NCBI GenBank assembly: GCA_022829145.1
Contig: CM040745.1
Location: 26,480,406 to 26,544,405 of the forward strand
DNA length: 64,000 nucleotides
Origin: Albula goreensis
Taxonomy: Eukaryota > Chordata > Actinopteri > Albuliformes > Albulidae
Direction: 5' to 3'
Shown here: piece by piece, positions 37,966 through 51,200 of the stretch
Position numbering within the stretch: the first letter of the stretch is position 1
How the letters are laid out: every line of letters starts with the position of its first letter
Position numbers and translations under genes: made by a program
Notes under the pieces: model-generated
Database searches by the model: none
What the model was told of the DNA's origin: nothing
What the model saw: the letters and a program-made list of their open reading frames with translations, nothing else

Positions 37966-40900
37966 TTTAATGTAAGTCTCTTCTTACCATACAATCCCAA
38001 GGACTGCAGTCAAAGCTCAATCAAAAAACTATGTGCACACCTCCGGTGATGTACAGAGCTACCTTAGATCAATTTTTATCTTAACTTTCCTTTTCATGTA
38101 TGTACTTTTAATTGTCAAAATGTAAAACATATTGCATTGCATTTTAATGTACACTGTGCACTATACAGAAAGGTTGAGTGATTGATTGAGATTGATTGTA
38201 GTGTGCAAAGCAGTCTTTAACATTCAAAATATAGCATTCAAACTCAAGATGTCATGGGCATTGCATGTGTTAAAATAACACACACAGCCTGGCAGCCACC
38301 TGGGAGAGTGAGCCCATGGCTCACTACTCACATGAAGCAGTGAGGTAGCAGCCCTCCTGAGGTGCCGAAGCAAGATGGGTGGCTGGTGCAGGCCATAAAC
38401 TCAAAAGTTTAAGAACCAACAATGAGATGCATAACTCCTGCCCAGAGTTCAGATGCAATGGGAGAGAGGGAGGGAGAGAGATGCTGCAGACAGCTAGGGC
38501 TCTCCACACACTGCTCTCTCCTTTGATCCTATTTTAAGCAGGCTACATCTGAAAGTGTGCTGTCAGCACAAGCACAGAGACTCTCATCCGGAACCCCAGG
38601 CAGACCTGCTGAATATCAATTAGCCCACACTTCTACTGGCGAGGGCCTTCTCTTCGGGGTGCCTGCAATTGACAGGGAAGGGGGTAGAGAGCTGCTTTTC
38701 TGAGACGCAGGAGAACTAGGTTCTCACAAAGCAAGCATAAGTGGGTCTCAGTGTTACAATGTAGCTTGCACGAGGTACACAAACCAGAGGACTTGTGCGC
38801 ATACGTGATCACTTTTAAAGGTTTACGATGGAAAGGCAGAGGGCTCTGGATGCTCTCTGAAGTGAGTAACATAGGGGGGATATCAGTAATCATGATCAAT
38901 TAAAATCAGCTACATTTCTCACCTCACCTGCCATCTGCATAAAAGAGTGCTCGGTGCAAAAAGGAAATTGACTGAATGAAAACTTGGTTGAGAGTGACAT
39001 TTTAGGCCATAAGAGATGATTAATTACCCCATAACCCAGGTTTTAAAAGTACGGACTGACTGAATGCAGACAAGCACTGCTTTCAAAGCATGTCCCCTAA
39101 AGTATCTATCATTTTTCATATCATAAGGTGCTGTCATGGCTGGGCTAATCATTCTAAAGAGCACACATCTTATATTAATTCATTCAATGCCATGACGGCT
39201 GCTTCCACCATGGCCATCCTTATATTGTTCCATTTTTATTGTTTTGTTTAAAAAATGTATAAAACTTCTACAAAGATTCCATAAGTTTGGAACATGCATT
39301 AATTAATTATTTCAGTAATTGACTAGTGCCTAAATTCAAGATATATGAAAAAAATGACACCGCTGCAATTTAAATAGGCACATCTTGAATGTCCAGTTTT
39401 GAAGGTCATTCTACTGTACATGTGACTGTTTTTCAATTTAAGGCACAGCAGTCATTTCCTTTCAACTGTGTCCTACTAGCCAGAATGAGTTTGCAGTCTG
39501 ACAAACGGCAGGGTCCACGGGGGTGTCCCATTAGTGAACAGAGACATGGGGTGGGAGGGAGGGACTGGATATCAGGCTGTCGGATTACATTCAGCATGTG
39601 CTCCCTGACTCCATGCTTTGAGGCCACGGTCCAATAGCGTTAAACCTGCCACATGTCTCCGCAGGGCTGCAGGAGACTCTGGAGGAAGAACCTGAGGAAA
39701 TTCCACCCTGCGTTCCCCTCTGCATGCTAAATCTCATTAACGGAATACAGACAGAGATGCAGGTCTCCTGGATATGATACCAAATTTGAAATAACGGGCA
39801 CCTCCCATTAGAGCCTGAGACTCTATGGTAATTCTCCTGCCTGAAAAATCCTCTTAGTTTTTAATGCGAACAATAATCTTCAGTACATGCACTTCTCAGA
39901 GTCATTTTGGAGAGTAAAAAGAAAAGGAATATGTTCCAACATGACCTTCTGTGGTTCACTGTCTCTTGTGCTGGGATGAGAGTTTTCTGCAGACAAAGGA
40001 AGCTTACTAAGGCAAAGTCAATAAGTAGAACTAGTTAAAGGAGTAAAGCGATTAAAGAAAAACTGCCGTTCAATACAGTCCTTCACAGCACTTAAATGTC
40101 ATCATACACCATTGATGAATTGTGTTGCACTTTCAATTATGGCCATTCTACAGTGTAAATTGCATCTGACAGAATCTGATTTAACAGATTTAAAAAGCCA
40201 GTCCTTGCTCTCTCTATGGCCATTTCTCAGTGAGGGTAGAAATGTTAATTAGCTTTTAATTATACTGGTTATGATGATTGAGCCCATTAAGTCTGGCTAA
40301 CCTTTGACCTCTAGTAGTTTATGGATGGCTGTGGTGACTAAGATCCGTTCTGCAGATCTCCATTTCCCATTGGCTGTCCTTTAGATGCTAAAGCATGCCT
40401 CACGTGAACAGCCAGCTAGCTGTGCATCATCTGGAGGGAGGAAGAGGCTGGGGTCAGCAGGAGCCAAACAGAATGCTCTGTGAAGGTGGGAGAGGGTTCC
40501 ATACCACCATCAGGACCAGGGTCCAGTTATAATGACTCATTTGAAAGGCCATGGCTAATGGTCTGCACACAGATACATGGCACACTCAGTCCTCCAGCTA
40601 CATTCCCCTCCCTGTGAGCTTGACAGAGCACGCAAACTTCATACTGAGCACAGACATGCCCATCCACACCAGAAATGCGTCCCAAGGTCAAACGCTCAAG
40701 TGATCACAAATTTCTTACCTATACGCTGCATGAGCAAGTACAGAATGTTACCTTAAAAGAATGTGGATGTGTATTCATTGACTCACATAGAGCTAATTAA
40801 CAATTATATGCAATATTTTAGACTCTTAATATTTATTAGTAAAAGGGGGGAAAAAGAAGAATGAAAAAAGAAAATCAGTTCATAGTTTGTTTACATGTGA

Positions 40901-43900
40901 TACCAGGCGATCTTAAAAAGCATGAGATTTTACGTCATTTCCAACGTACAGCTGCTCACTACAGAGGTTCAGACTGTGGACGGTGAACATCACTCAGCAG
41001 TGACTGGGCAAAAGCTCTGTTTTGTCTGACACAGTGCAGGGAGCATTCAGGTCTTTGAGCTGTGAGAGATTTACATCACCCCTTGAATGCACTGGCAAAG
41101 TAACATTTCTGTTTGTAGCATTCTGGGGAATATCCAGACCTCATATGCAACATGAAGCAGTAGACTGGCATGCAGTGTAACACAGTGTTCCTCCCACTTC
41201 TTTCCAAAGGCTTGTGTGGAGCACAGATCATTCAAAGGCAGAACAGCAATCCCATTCCGACAAGGGAAGAGAATACAGAAAAGACACTGCATTTGCGGAG
41301 GTAAAAAGTTGCTGATCTCTTCTCGAAAATGAAAAGAGTGCTGTCAAGTGGAACAAAGCAGAGCTGGGAGCCCGGCTCCAAGCGATCAGGGGTGGCCGTG
41401 GGGATGACGCTTGCCGAGGAGGCGGGTGGAGAAGGCTGGCGGTGCTCCGGCAGACAGTCAGAGACAGCACACAGCAGGGGCTCGCAGAGCCATGCAATCC
41501 ACCCACCCCCAGGATGAGCACATACGTCCAGCACGCTGACCAGGCTGGCTTCAGCTCCAGCTCCATTTCTAAAACTGAAGGAAACTATAACTAAAGAATA
41601 CTTATATTTAATATTTATCACCATAGACACTGGAAAACAAAGTGGCCTTTTATGTAGCAGGCTGGTGATCATGCATCCTGTACCACCGTGTAGAGGACTG
41701 GATTACGTGGATAAGGCATGGAGGATTACAGTACACAGGGCTGCGGCCTGGCTGCGGCCATGGCTACAGGGAGGGAGGGAGGGGGACACAGAGGCCTGAG
41801 CCCTGAACTCCCGCAGAATTCAGCCAGAGGGTCAGAGGCAGGAAGCGTGGTGGTGGTAACACAATCCAGATATGGTTATCAGCCTGGGAGAGGAACCGGA
41901 TACAAGATTAGCTGTGTCTGGCAAGCGGGCAAGCGAGACTGGAGGAGACTGATAATACCATTAGCACAGGGAAATACAGGTGTGAGGGCGGGCAGCGCGG
42001 CACAGAGCCGGACGAAGGCACAGCTGCAAACTTCCATTACCCAGCACAACGCCCCACATGACACTGGGGCAATTACAACAGCAGCCAGTGCAATACTGAT
42101 GTTAATCACATTATCATCTGTGTATGAAATTTTCAAAATGTGAACCTGGTGTAGCACAAAAGATAACACAACCCCAGTGACAGTTGTTTTTTTTTTTGGA
42201 ACAAGAAAACTGTACGGCCTACTTTTCCTGAGTTTCTTTTAAATTCATAATATTTCTCCAGAAAACCTTATATTCACTTTGATAAAAGATGTGCCATTTT
42301 CCACATTATAGGTTAGAGGAACATATTCTACTATTCAGTTATATACTTGAATTAACTTATGAATGCAAGCTATATAACCTACTAATCATTACTCTAAGAA
42401 ATTTCAAAACTAACCACATCTGCAAGCCTGACATTATATTACTTTTAAGTTTAAACTTCATTATACTCCCACAAACTATAATTATATAAAACACTTCTCC
42501 ACATGTTGCTTGGACTTATTCCCTTGAAAATAAAATCATTATAGTATCATTATATGGAGTTTACTCCTTTTTTTAATTTAAATAAAAAACTATTTTGTAG
42601 CCATATTACTTATAAAACAGCAGGCACAGTTCTGGGGTATGTTAACCCATCTCTAGAGAAATATTTACACTAACTGTGATGTTCATTCAACAGAGAATAT
42701 CACTTGTTCCGGATGGGGGCTTAGATACCTCCATAAAGTGCTGCTGGGGGCCAGCTCAGGGGCACCAGAAACATTCTATACTCTCCCAGGACCCACAGAA
42801 AGCATGGAGAGTCAAAAGAGTGCACCGTGTACAATATTACAAGACAAGGCACACACTCTTCCTCACCCCTGCATCTGCAAGTCTTTCTGCATTCAAAGCT
42901 TTATTTTGGGACAGCCCATTCATAATTAAACACAAAGAGAGAGGGCTGGGGGACGGCTAACTCTTTCACCTCCTTGTCTGCTTATATGCACATAATAAAT
43001 ACTACACTGAGAATTAAACCACATCATATTGAGATAACACATTCAACTGTGGTCCTTTTTGATCATTACTGAATGGTATGTTTTTTGTGCAAAATATCAC
43101 GTTAGATTAACCTTGAATTGGGCACAAATAGGAAATTGTCATTGTTTCACTGTTGACTTAAACAATGCTAATTTGAAACCGCATCTGCCCAGTCCTACTC
43201 AATCAAATGCATTGTGCATACACTGTGCTGCAGGCAGCACTTTTTCCACAGCTAATCAAGCCTGGGTCTTATCTCCGGGAAACAATTTAACATCTGCAAC
43301 AGTGACATAGCTGGATTAGCTGTAGTAGAGGAGGGCAACAGTCCCATGCACAGCAGACATCACTGAAGACAACTATTTTACAGTCAGGCAGTGATTCCAC
43401 AAACAGAGCAGACAATAAGTTCAGCTTCAGTCGAGATGGGATCCTATTTACCAGCCACCGGCCTAGATAGGAAGGCCGGGGCTTGCACAAGGACACAAAT
43501 TACATAAATGGGATTTGTAGAGATAATCTCTCTCACCACAGGAACAATCATTTATGAACTTAGTGTATCTGATCAGGCTGTCTGTTTTATCCCACATGAA
43601 AAAGAAATTTAAAGGTAAACTGAACTATGAAATTTAATAAATACCTATAAATAACTTGTGTCATTGCTACTGTGAATGAATTACAAATACAACTCTGCAA
43701 TTATACTGAAACAAATGCCAGTACCTGCTTGGTTTTAAGTAATTGTCAGCTGAATATAGCTTGCCTTAGTCAAACACTTGGAAAGTAATAAACAATTGAA
43801 ATATGAAATAATAAGCAAAAAGTTTGACAAAGCAAATGACTTTGCACCAGTTGTCACCTGATGGAGCAGTCATGCTTTGAAAGAAATCAGTTGTAAATCT

Positions 43901-43950
43901 TGTTTAATTTGCTTATGATATCTGGGCAACACTGTTATACCACTATATAA

Positions 43951-43965
43951 CCACTAGAGGGAGAC
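43951..43965 (+). promoter_or_regulatory. CTCF-like motif
   Basis: CCACTAGAGGGAGAC matches the CTCF core as I recall it (CCA-C/G-C/T-AG-A/G-G/T-GGC) except A for C late in the core. A weaker inverted match, CCACTTGAGGGCA, lies on the minus strand at 44524-44536. Motif match only. Confidence 0.35.
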
Positions 43966-44766
43966 GAAGAGCATAAAAGACCCACATTGCCCCTCCCTTT
44001 TGGAGTGAATATACTGGGTACGACAAGACGCAAAGAGAATCTTTGGAATGGATATATGAGTAGAGGTCTGTTTATCCATTAAAAAGGAGGAACTACAATA
44101 CAACATAAACAACAATAAAGGAATCTTTAGTTTTCTTTTTTATTACTTTAAAACACTAATTTTTAATAAAGTATTTTATGAATTAAAACTTGAACAAACA
44201 AAAATCTGACTATTTTATTCAATAGTCACATGCACACACATACACACAGACAACACAACAAAAACATAAACACATATTACTGTAAAACCATATATTTGAC
44301 AAGAATTTAACAATACTGTATTAGTCTCAACATATTTCCGATGTATAGACAGACTGACCTGAAAAGGCCTTCTGGGACAATTAACTTCTTAATTTATAGT
44401 TCTGCAAGCAACATTGTAAATTAATTGTGAGTGCAAGCAAGAGACTGAATTAGGACAATAACAGTATGGAATATGTTTAGACCTCACAGAGGAAACTCTG
44501 GTATTTGCTGAGGGCTACAAAGATGCCCTCAAGTGGTAGCAGCAGGCTACTCCAGGTTTGGCGCAGTCGCAGCTTAAGGTAGGATGGTATAAATGATTTG
44601 TAGCAGTACTGCATTGTGGAAACATATTTAGCTGAGAAGACATCTCATGAGGGATGAAAGACAGAATAAGAAGCACAATAAAACAATGAAAGTGAAGCTC
44701 TGAACTATGAGGTGAAGTGTCAAATCATTTATAACCCTGACTGGTGTCCTTTTTTTCTTCCTCTTC

Positions 44767-44922
44767 CACACACACACATACACACACGTGCACACACACA
44801 CACATGCACACACACACCCACACATACGCACACACACATGCACACACGCACATACACACATACACGCACGCACGCACGCAAACACGTATCCATACACATA
44901 CGCACACACACACATGCACACA
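44767..44922. repeat. Imperfect CA-rich microsatellite
   Basis: About 155 bp of CACA interrupted by TG, CG and TA steps, largely alternating purine-pyrimidine. Frames with runs of Thr/His or Val/Cys here are repeat artefacts. Confidence 0.95.
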
Positions 44923-47002
44923 GGATCCAAAACTAGAATAACTGCTCCCCTGTTAATAACTTCAGCTGCTGTAGAACCCAGGCTGATTCACTCTCTTTGT
45001 GATACAGCATAATGTTATTAACCAGTTGCCTTTAAAAGCAGGCCACTTCTGGCAGGATATTGGCTATGAGGGAAGTGTGTCATCTCATCTCCATATGTTA
45101 TGTAACAGATTCACTTCATACTGGGGATAGTGTTCCATGGGTCCATGGATTAGGGCCCTGGGGGCCAAGTTTCCGAGTCAGTGCATCATATATGCCCCAT
45201 CTGACCTTACCCCGATTACCCGGCAGCACAAAGGAGGAATGACCAGCCTGCTAAAGACCAGCTTATGCAAACACTGAACCCTCACAACACATGTGCATGT
45301 GTAGGCAATGTCTTCATATGTATTAGCAAGTGACACTTCAAAATATGCCAAGCTTCTCTTCAGGTGTATCTCCATACACTATTCATACAGATTTTTTCTG
45401 TCATTTGTCAGATGTTAAAGTTTATCAGATGTCAAATGACAGATATTAACATTCAGTGAGCTGGGAATAACAATCATCTGTCAAATCTATGACTGGACAT
45501 AGTTCATTATGATCAAAGTAGGTTAAAAATGTACTGAGTTTAAACTACTCTTTCTGAGTATTAGGATACCAGCTATACTTCAACAAGGAACAAAACAAAT
45601 ATGTAGAGTATACTTTAAAAAATTACGTACAACAGCACACTTAAAAGCCATACAGGGAGATTCAACAGGAAAATAATGCCCAGAAACCTAGATGTTTCAA
45701 GATTTTGGACATTTGCTTTGTAACAGCCATATAATTTGTTTTACTTTACTCTGTGCAGCTGTAGTTTTTTCTGGTTTACTTTCTAATATGTTGACAGACA
45801 CCCTGATTCTTATTTTATTATTTAAATTTCCCAACTGACGTAAGTGTGAAACAATACTTCTTAGAGATTAATCCTGGGTGTTCTTCAGTAGTAAATGTAA
45901 AACATTATATTTCATTAACTCTGCTTATATTCCATATGGCTCAGTTTCTCTGTTTTTGGGCGGTGTCCAGGTCTTCCTCAGCCCGTCCTTCATTTATTTT
46001 AGGAAATCTCTTGTTGGGAAGGCCAAATGAGAGAAGAACCAGCAGGCGTATGATTTCTGGAAATTTTTCAGGTCAGTTTGGAGGCAGCATTAATAAATTA
46101 CAACAATAAAGCAAGACCCCCCCCCACGACATTACACTAATAAAATGTTGTCCTCCTTATCTTCAAAGGAAAGAAAGACATCCAAAATCACCCTGGTGAA
46201 TACCGAGTAGAAACAAGCTATGAACAATATGGGAATCAAAGAGCCCACGTTATCCCTGTTTGCATGTGCCAAAGGGCTTCATTAGCATATATGCAAATTA
46301 AGGCACCATAGCTGAATAATTATGTAAACGATAGCTTTATCATCCAAGCTGGATGTCTTATATGTGCAGGAAGTATTATCACAACCAGTCACTCATAATG
46401 AACTCAAGAGCCCCACAGGAACACTCCACTGATAAATTGCACTTAAATTCTTCACACTCTTCAGGTCTAATCTATTATATCTATTTGCTGATTTTGTGTG
46501 AGTAAGTGCTGCATGTTACTTACAGGTATAACTACAATTCTGCAAATTAATTCTGCTAATTAATCATTGAATCGTAGTACACAAACCAATTACCAAGCAG
46601 GAAAATATTAAAGATGGTTTAATTAGAAACCACGGCTGAGACAGCTTACCTTTAAACTAGTATTCCTTCCTCACAACGGAGGCACATCAAAGCAGAATAT
46701 GGATAAATATATATTTATTATATGACTACATTTGTCTTTTTACTTTTCATTAGGTGTGTTTGAAGTCATCAGTTCACACTTGCCATTACAATAAAAACTT
46801 ATACTTATAAAAGAGAAATACTAAAGATACAGAAAAATTATAGAGTGAGCATGAAACATAAAGCATGACGAGATAAAGAAAGTTACAGTAACACTTTCTA
46901 TGCTGATTCTCTGTTTATAAACCCAGGAGAGACATTCCCATCATATTGTGGGAGCCTGACATAGGCCTAGCAGAGCAAGCTTACACACAGACCATTGAAG
47001 GA

Positions 47003-47190
47003 TCATACAGAGAGTTGCACAGGCTCATATACCAAATGGTGCAGGTCCATATAAACAGGCTCATACAGAGAGCAGCGCTGGCTCAAATACCAAATGGTGC
47101 AGATTCGTATAAACAGGCTCAGACAAAGAGCAGTGAGGGCTCATATACCGAATGGTGCAGATTCATATGAACAGGTTCATACAGAGAGCA
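47003..47190. repeat. 58-bp minisatellite, 3.2 copies
   Basis: Units start at 47003, 47061, 47119 and (partial) 47177, exactly 58 bases apart. Each reads TCATACAGAGAG, a variable GCA-rich stretch, GGCTCATATACCAAATGG, TGCAG and ATATAAACAGGC, with roughly 85% identity between copies. The period is not a multiple of three, so the 74-codon frame crossing it is not a protein repeat. Confidence 0.92.
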
Positions 47191-48094
47191 TGGAATAAGC
47201 AACCATAAAGTCAGGCCCTTTGCTCAACATGGGTCCACAGGATGTCACAGCACCTGTCCTGAAACACAGGGTCAGCAATCTGTGGAATCAAAGCGAGCTT
47301 CTTCTAAACCTTACAGGAAAGACGAGATGGATGATGCAAACAAAAAAATTTGTGTTCTTATGTGACCGGACATAAGGTGTATCAGTTAATTACTTTTAGC
47401 ACAGAGTAAGAGGATATGCTCAAACAGAGCATGCCTGAGTGCTTGAGAGGTTTGTGTGTCCAATCCTGCTCTGGTAAACCTCTCCACAGCCCATCCTCTG
47501 AGCTCATGACTTTCTCTCTTGTTTGTTTTTTCCAATATTAGCGGAAATGACCTTTCAGCACTCCCCCTCTCACTATTATTAGCACACCAAAGGAAAAAAG
47601 GGCTCTTCCAACCACAGAGCCATTTCCTCTCCTCAGTGTCAGGCCCCAGACAGCTGGTCAATTGCTACTAAAGGAAATGCTCCTCTGTCAATAAACGTAA
47701 ACATGATTTGTTATACTCATCTATCTCCATGGATCGATGGTTCTTTATAATTAAACAATATTAACGTACGGGGTGGTGAATTCTAAGCAAGATACATTAA
47801 ATACATTCTCATCTTCATGGTTTAATTGTTTTACATACATTTTTATAACATGCCTTCAGGAAATTTGCATATATTATGAAAATAGCTTTTTATGAATTAA
47901 TTAAAAAGACAGCATTCTATAAGGCATCATGTAAATTCAAAGACTACATCAAATATGCAACCCTAAATTATGTTTTTGGTCTGTCCTGTACTTTGTCCTT
48001 ATGAGAAGGACATAAACATTTTTTAGGTTATTTATCAATCTGAAACTATTTAAACTGATGTATTTGTTGGTGAATCAGTGACATCATCTGTTGG

Positions 48095-48139
48095 CACACT
48101 CACACACACAGGCATGCACGTACACACTCACGCAGGCAT

Positions 48140-48184
<45 letters not shown>

Positions 48185-48226
48185 ATCATGCATACGCACA
48201 CACATGCACTCACACGCACACACATG
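48095..48226. repeat. CA-rich microsatellite
   Basis: Imperfect CA array with a perfect (CA)19 core at about 48141-48178. GCATGC and TCATGC interruptions lie on either side. Confidence 0.95.
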
Positions 48227-51200
48227 CTCAGAAATGCTCATTCAGACTCACACTGTCCACGGCTGCCTCAGATGGCCTCTCTGATCTCATGTGACTGGCC
48301 ACAGAGAGGATGAGAGGAGAAGCAAACGCTTCAGGGGCGGCTCTTTTGCGCGTTTCCCTCTCCAACAGGTCTGGCACGTCTCTCTGGCAGCCCGGGGATA
48401 ACCATCTCTCAGGGAGAAGGGATGTTCTCTTCGTTGAGCAGATTTGCTGATTCATAGCACGCTCAACAAACCCCCCACCACCTCACACGCATACACACCC
48501 ACACACGCACACCCCTGCCTACCCCACCCTCTCTGCCACCCTTCCGTAATTGCTAAAGCACAGAGAGTCCTCCTGCAGTGGGAACCCGCCGTTGCTAAGT
48601 AACGGCCAGCATGCTCCCTCAAGGATTCTCCAGAAAGTTCAGTGGCACGTCAGCACCCGCGTGCGGCAGCATCTACAGGTGATCCCAGCTCGTCTTTCAG
48701 CTGAGCTCTTCATCAAACCAGGGCAGCACTGGAATCTGTGCAAATGCTCAGCTCCGTCACACAGCACTTCAGGTGCTGGCGGCCATGTGGGGACAATGGC
48801 AACACTCACTTCACCACTTAACCAACATATGTAAAGTTCATCTAATACAGGAATATGGTTAATTGCAAACCTTTAACTACAGTTATATACATTCTATACT
48901 GCATTACTGGATGCACTTTATTATTGTTTTTATCAGTCTGGGATGTTTCTGTGGCCCTAGCAGCAAACACTGGTCTCTTTCATGCAAATTTCATGGTACG
49001 AATATAGTGGTAAACAATCTGATGTGGCCTTGGTTTAAGAGTGAGGAGAAACACAGGGGAACCTTTCTCATGGTATGGAGACAAGGGTACAGAGTAAACA
49101 AGAAAGGATAATGCTCATGACAAAGCACGGATGTACACCAAATGGGTATGTGCAGCAGCCAATCAACATGAGATGGCCAAGAAGGGCCATATACCGGTGA
49201 CTCGCCTCCCTGCTGAATAAATGGCTTTACAGTACTATTCCCTATTACTAAGACAGCTGTCAAGGCCTGTCCCATAGCCTAAATCAGAGCTGACATGCAA
49301 CATACTGCATGCAGCAGCACATAAACATAGGGGCTGGAGGGCTTGTGGATACAGGCACCGATTCGGACACACTCACCCTCTGTGCTGGGTCCTAATGGAC
49401 AGGATACATGCATGGCAACCAGTTGTCTATTTATGAATCCCGATATCTGAGACCAGCTCATTGATATGTCCGTTGTCTAATGAAAAAGACCACTAACAAT
49501 CCATATGTGCAATTATTCAGATACAGTAGATTTCATTGCTAAATATAAAACTGTACCAGCCCCCACACACCAGTTTCTTTTTATGGAACTGGAGCCATAC
49601 ATTTTGTCATTCCGATTTTGTCAGTTGCCAATGGATATGGAAGACACAATGTAACATGTATTTACAGATTAAATATAGTCCATAGCAAAAGGCTAAAAAT
49701 GTAATACATCTAGGACAAAGACAACAAATCAATCATGACTCATGTGACTTTGATCAGTATGATGGAAAACTCCTCTCAGAGTAAAGTGAGATACAGTGAG
49801 GCAACACTAGAGGCAGCGACAGAACAGTTCATTTATTCAGACTACTAATCTGGAACATAACTGCTGAAAACTCCAGAAACTGACTGAGATTTATTAACAG
49901 AATGCATTTCAGAGAGGCAACACAAAACATGTTCAACATAAAACATTTAAGTCCAAGCAAAAGCCATGGTAAAATGTCAAAGACAGGACAAATGACCTTG
50001 ACTAACAGCATCATTAACAAGATTTTATCTACACTCCTTTGAAAGCAAAGAGAAGACATACTATAGTGATGCAGATTCTTACTATTATATAAGAGTTCCT
50101 CTCGAGATACAACACATAAAACTCGCTGGCATAAATTAGTTGGATTATTTCAAAATCATTAGGGTAAAATTCTGCCTTTGTCCCCATATGGCACCTTAAG
50201 CTAAGCTTTAAAAGCAAATCCGCTTTTACCTTTTTGCAAATCTAGTAAGTAAACTAACCTAAGTGGTTTACCCTTTGGTCCTGTTAAAAATGTGCCCTTG
50301 AAATGAGGCTTGCATTCAACTCAGTTATGTCACCCACATCACAAATGTTTACCTAAACATGACCAACCAAAATGTCCTGGTGTCAATTAATCTGTTAATA
50401 ATGAAAGAAACTCATATTGGTCAAAGCTGGATTGCTCCAAACAAAATACTGACACTGTGTTTCTTTTTCTACAAATGATAACATGGATAAAACAAGCCCT
50501 TTACGCTGAAGGTTGAAACATGAAGGAAGTGTCATTTTGGCTATATTCTCACCCTTCAGGTATGTGACAATAATAGTGGAGATGGCCCTGTCCATTTCTG
50601 GTCTGAGCCATGTGAAGCACCAGGCCTAGAAAGGACAGCATTTTTGTGACCTTGTGCTGTCCCAAGGTGCTGAGATCATAGAAACCATTTTCTCTGTCAT
50701 TTCTCGAAAGCGCAACATTTGCATTTTTATTCTATTTAGCACATCTTAGCATTTTCACTTCTTTAAGTGCCTCCAGGCACACAACACTTCTGTGCTTGGG
50801 CTCTTGGAAATCTGGGAACTGTGATCCAGTCAGCATAATGACATAATGAATATTCAGCCAACGTTACTTTAGTAAAGGTTCTTTTTTTTTTGATACATCC
50901 ATACTTCCAGACAGAAATCATGACACCACAGTAAAATTGAAATAGCAACACCCAAGCCTACTCTAGCCTCAATTATTTGGGATAAACACTCAAACAGTTC
51001 AAGTCAATTGGCTACATTTATACATCATTATATAACCAGTTTTTTAGAAATTCCAAAATGAAGACACAATTACTGTATATACTTGTTATTAATATGGATA
51101 TACAGGAAGTCATTTCAGTAATTCCATTCAATTTATTTTGTTTACTGTAATCAATAACAACAAATATATTTGATTTAAAGGGAAAGAGCATTTAAAAATC

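Larger units (their letters stand above)
31301..47000. other. Non-coding stretch upstream of exon 1a (flank or isoform 1b intron)
   Basis: I see no exon, RNA gene or intact transposon. Repeats are a likely interspersed element near 37.69-37.96 kb and CA-rich arrays at 44231-44260 and 44767-44922. GC-richer, low-stop stretches at 35.1-35.6 kb and 41.3-42.2 kb and homeodomain-motif-rich stretches at 40.2-40.4 kb and 46.2-46.45 kb could be conserved regulatory elements, but this cannot be shown without alignment. In mammals exon 1b lies far upstream of exon 1a, so this DNA may be intronic for the 1b transcript. Confidence 0.6.
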
